Assembly (NCBI RefSeq): GCF_017744435.1
Contig: NZ_JAGIBG010000036.1
Span: 1 to 51,711 of the forward strand
Direction of reading: 5' to 3'
Source of the DNA: Pseudomonas sp.
GTDB lineage: Bacteria > Pseudomonadota > Gammaproteobacteria > Pseudomonadales > Pseudomonadaceae
DNA: 51,711 bases
Part shown: in pieces, positions 50,384 to 51,711 of the stretch
Layout of the letters: each line of letters starts with the position of its first letter
How positions within the stretch are numbered: the first letter of the stretch is position 1
Translations under genes and position numbers: made by a program
Notes under the pieces: generated by a model
What the model saw: the letters and a program-made list of their open reading frames with translations, nothing else
What the model was told of the DNA's origin: nothing
Database searches by the model: none

Positions 50384-51574
50384 ATGACCGATGCCACCTC
50401 CGCACGCCTGCGGCCCCTGGCAGACACCTCCCCGTCGGCGGTCGTCGCCGGCTTCATCGCCATGCTCACCGGCTACACCAGTTCGCTGGTGCTGATGTTC
50501 CAGGCCGGCCAGGCAGCCGGCCTGACCAACGCGCAGATTTCTTCATGGATCTGGGCGCTGTCGATCGGCATGGCAGCATGCAGCATCGGGCTGTCGCTGC
50601 GCTATCGCACCCCCATTACCGTGGCCTGGTCGACCCCCGGCGCGGCGCTGCTGATTACCAGCCTGGGCGGGGTCAGCTACGGTGAAGCCATTGGTGCCTA
50701 CATCACCTGTGCGCTGCTGGTGCTGATCTGCGGCCTGACCGGCAGCTTCGAGCGCCTGGTCAAGCGCATCCCGGCTTCACTGGCCTCGGCCTTGCTGGCC
50801 GGGATTCTGTTCAAGATCGGCAGCGAGATCTTCGTTGCCGCCCAGCACCGCACCCTGCTGGTCCTGGGCATGTTCTTCAGCTACCTGCTGGTCAAGCGCC
50901 TGTCGCCGCGCTACTGCGTACTGGCCGCCTTGCTGGTGGGCACGGCGTTGTCCGGCGCCCTCGGCCTGCTCGATTTCAGCGGCTTCAAGCTGGAGGTGGC
51001 CACCCCGGTGTGGACCACGCCGAGCTTCTCGCTGGCCGCGACCATCAGCATCGGCATCCCGCTGTTCGTGGTGGCGATGACCTCGCAGAACATGCCCGGC
51101 GTGGCGGTGCTGCGCGCGGACGGCTACCAGGTACCTGCCTCGCCGCTGATTTCAACGACGGGTCTGGCGTCGCTGCTGCTGGCACCGTTCGGCTCGCACG
51201 GGGTCAACCTGGCGGCGATCAGTGCGGCGATCTGCACCGGGCCCCACGCCCATGAAGACCCGAGCAAGCGCTATACCGCTGCGGTGTGGTGCGGGATTTT
51301 CTATGGCATTGCCGGCACGTTCGGCGCCACCTTGGCGGCCTTGTTCGCGGCGCTGCCGAAGGAGCTGGTGCTGTCGATTGCGGCGTTGGCGCTGTTCGGT
51401 TCGATCATGAACGGGCTGACCGTGGCCATGAGCGAGGCAAGGGAGCGCGAGGCGGCACTGATTACCTTCATGGTGACGGCTTCGGGGTTGACCCTGTTCT
51501 CGATCGGCTCGGCGTTCTGGGGGATCGTGGCGGGGGTGTTGACCTTGCTGATCCTCAATCCGCGCAAGGCCTGA
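50384..51574 (+). CDS. BenE-family benzoate/H+ symporter-like transporter
   Basis: 396-residue membrane protein with about twelve TM segments and the BenE pattern: AWSTPGAALL in the first half, VAMTSQNMPGVAVLRADGYQ in the second, and FGSHGVNLAAISAAICTG. BenE of Acinetobacter carries benzoate, but no ben catabolic genes are near, so the substrate is uncertain. Start ATG 50384, preceded by AAGGA; the open frame from 50315 is discounted. The last codon overlaps the start of the terminal inverted repeat. Confidence 0.9.
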   Translation: MTDATSARLRPLADTSPSAVVAGFIAMLTGYTSSLVLMFQAGQAAGLTNAQISSWIWALSIGMAACSIGLSLRYRTPITVAWSTPGAALLITSLGGVSYGEAIGAYITCALLVLICGLTGSFERLVKRIPASLASALLAGILFKIGSEIFVAAQHRTLLVLGMFFSYLLVKRLSPRYCVLAALLVGTALSGALGLLDFSGFKLEVATPVWTTPSFSLAATISIGIPLFVVAMTSQNMPGVAVLRADGYQVPASPLISTTGLASLLLAPFGSHGVNLAAISAAICTGPHAHEDPSKRYTAAVWCGIFYGIAGTFGATLAALFAALPKELVLSIAALALFGSIMNGLTVAMSEAREREAALITFMVTASGLTLFSIGSAFWGIVAGVLTLLILNPRKA

Positions 51575-51711
51575 GGTTGCTCTGCTGCCTGTACCGGCCT
51601 CTTCGCGGGCACGCCCGCTCCCACAGGGATATCACAAGGCCTGAGAGCGGTGATATCCCTGTAGGAGCGGGCGTGCCCGCGAAGAGGCCGGTACAGGCAG
51701 CAGAGCAACCT
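51574..51711. repeat. 62-bp near-perfect inverted repeat around a REP pair, window right end
   Basis: Bases 51574-51635 are the reverse complement of 51650-51711, with one mismatch at 51663, and a 14-base loop. The inner part is a REP pair; the outer 22 bases are flanking sequence directly after the transporter stop codon. The symmetry ends on the last base of the window. It matches the left end, so the same caution applies to the mirrored sequence. Confidence 0.9.

Overview
The window reads as a 51.7-kb piece of chromosome from the Pseudomonas putida group. The evidence is high GC content with dense, short-spaced genes, many copies of the REP palindrome typical of P. putida, and a gene order (sagS-like kinase, gpx, msrB, alaA, htpX, tpm ... 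ohrR, ohr, efp, earP) that follows, from memory, the P. aeruginosa PA2824-PA2852 order. There is no plasmid, phage or CRISPR signal. Both ends of the window are near-perfect fold-back palindromes that reach the last base. This suggests a draft contig broken, or mirrored, at inverted repeats.

Layout. 0.2-7.6 kb holds a hybrid sensor kinase, peroxide and methionine-sulfoxide repair (gpx, msrB), the alanine aminotransferase alaA, the membrane protease htpX, thiopurine methyltransferase and a YgiD-type dioxygenase. 7.6-9.65 kb is a small foreign-looking patch: one AT-rich O-antigen polymerase/ligase-like membrane gene between two diverged copies of a coding-like repeat, followed by about 600 bp of gene remnants. 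9.65-15.5 kb holds the cold-shock type helicase deaD with a long leader, a spermidine-synthase-like protein, a class II DAHP synthase (shikimate entry), a YcaQ-type DNA glycosylase and a DUF1127 peptide. 15.6-18.3 kb holds two LysR regulators and a TauE-type permease. 18.3-22.2 kb holds ohrR-ohr (organic peroxide defence), efp with its arginine rhamnosyltransferase earP, and a membrane peptide/GreAB pair. 22.3-26.3 kb holds two LysR regulators divergent from an SDR and an MFS exporter. 26.4-35.3 kb holds a TonB siderophore receptor, tRNA-Ser(GGA), an enoyl-CoA hydratase relative, plsC, corA, a GATase, a small membrane peptide, a cytochrome c and an RraB-like protein. 35.4-42.4 kb holds an LTA-synthase-like transferase, a PLDc_N peptide, a ZIP transporter, an ankyrin protein, a DUF3509-like protein, an acireductone-dioxygenase-like cupin and an MFS permease. 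42.5-51.6 kb holds aroC, an alpha/beta hydrolase, a tail-anchored protein, prmB, an isochorismatase-fold protein, an Smr-domain nuclease, folE, a glutaredoxin-like protein, a GST and a BenE-family transporter.

Together these are mostly core housekeeping and stress functions: redox defence (gpx, msrB, ohrR/ohr, GST, glutaredoxin), translation support (efp/earP, prmB, smrB-like, deaD), and chorismate and pterin synthesis (DAHP synthase, aroC, folE). Most regulators sit head-to-head with their likely targets, with visible inverted-repeat operators between them.

The most unusual signals are the lone Wzy-like gene with flanking repeats, two enzyme-fold proteins lacking a key catalytic or metal residue (the acireductone-dioxygenase-like cupin and the isochorismatase-like protein), a pair of identical 13-bp palindromes at 40.13 kb, REP pairs inserted just upstream of start codons inside likely operons, and the terminal fold-backs.
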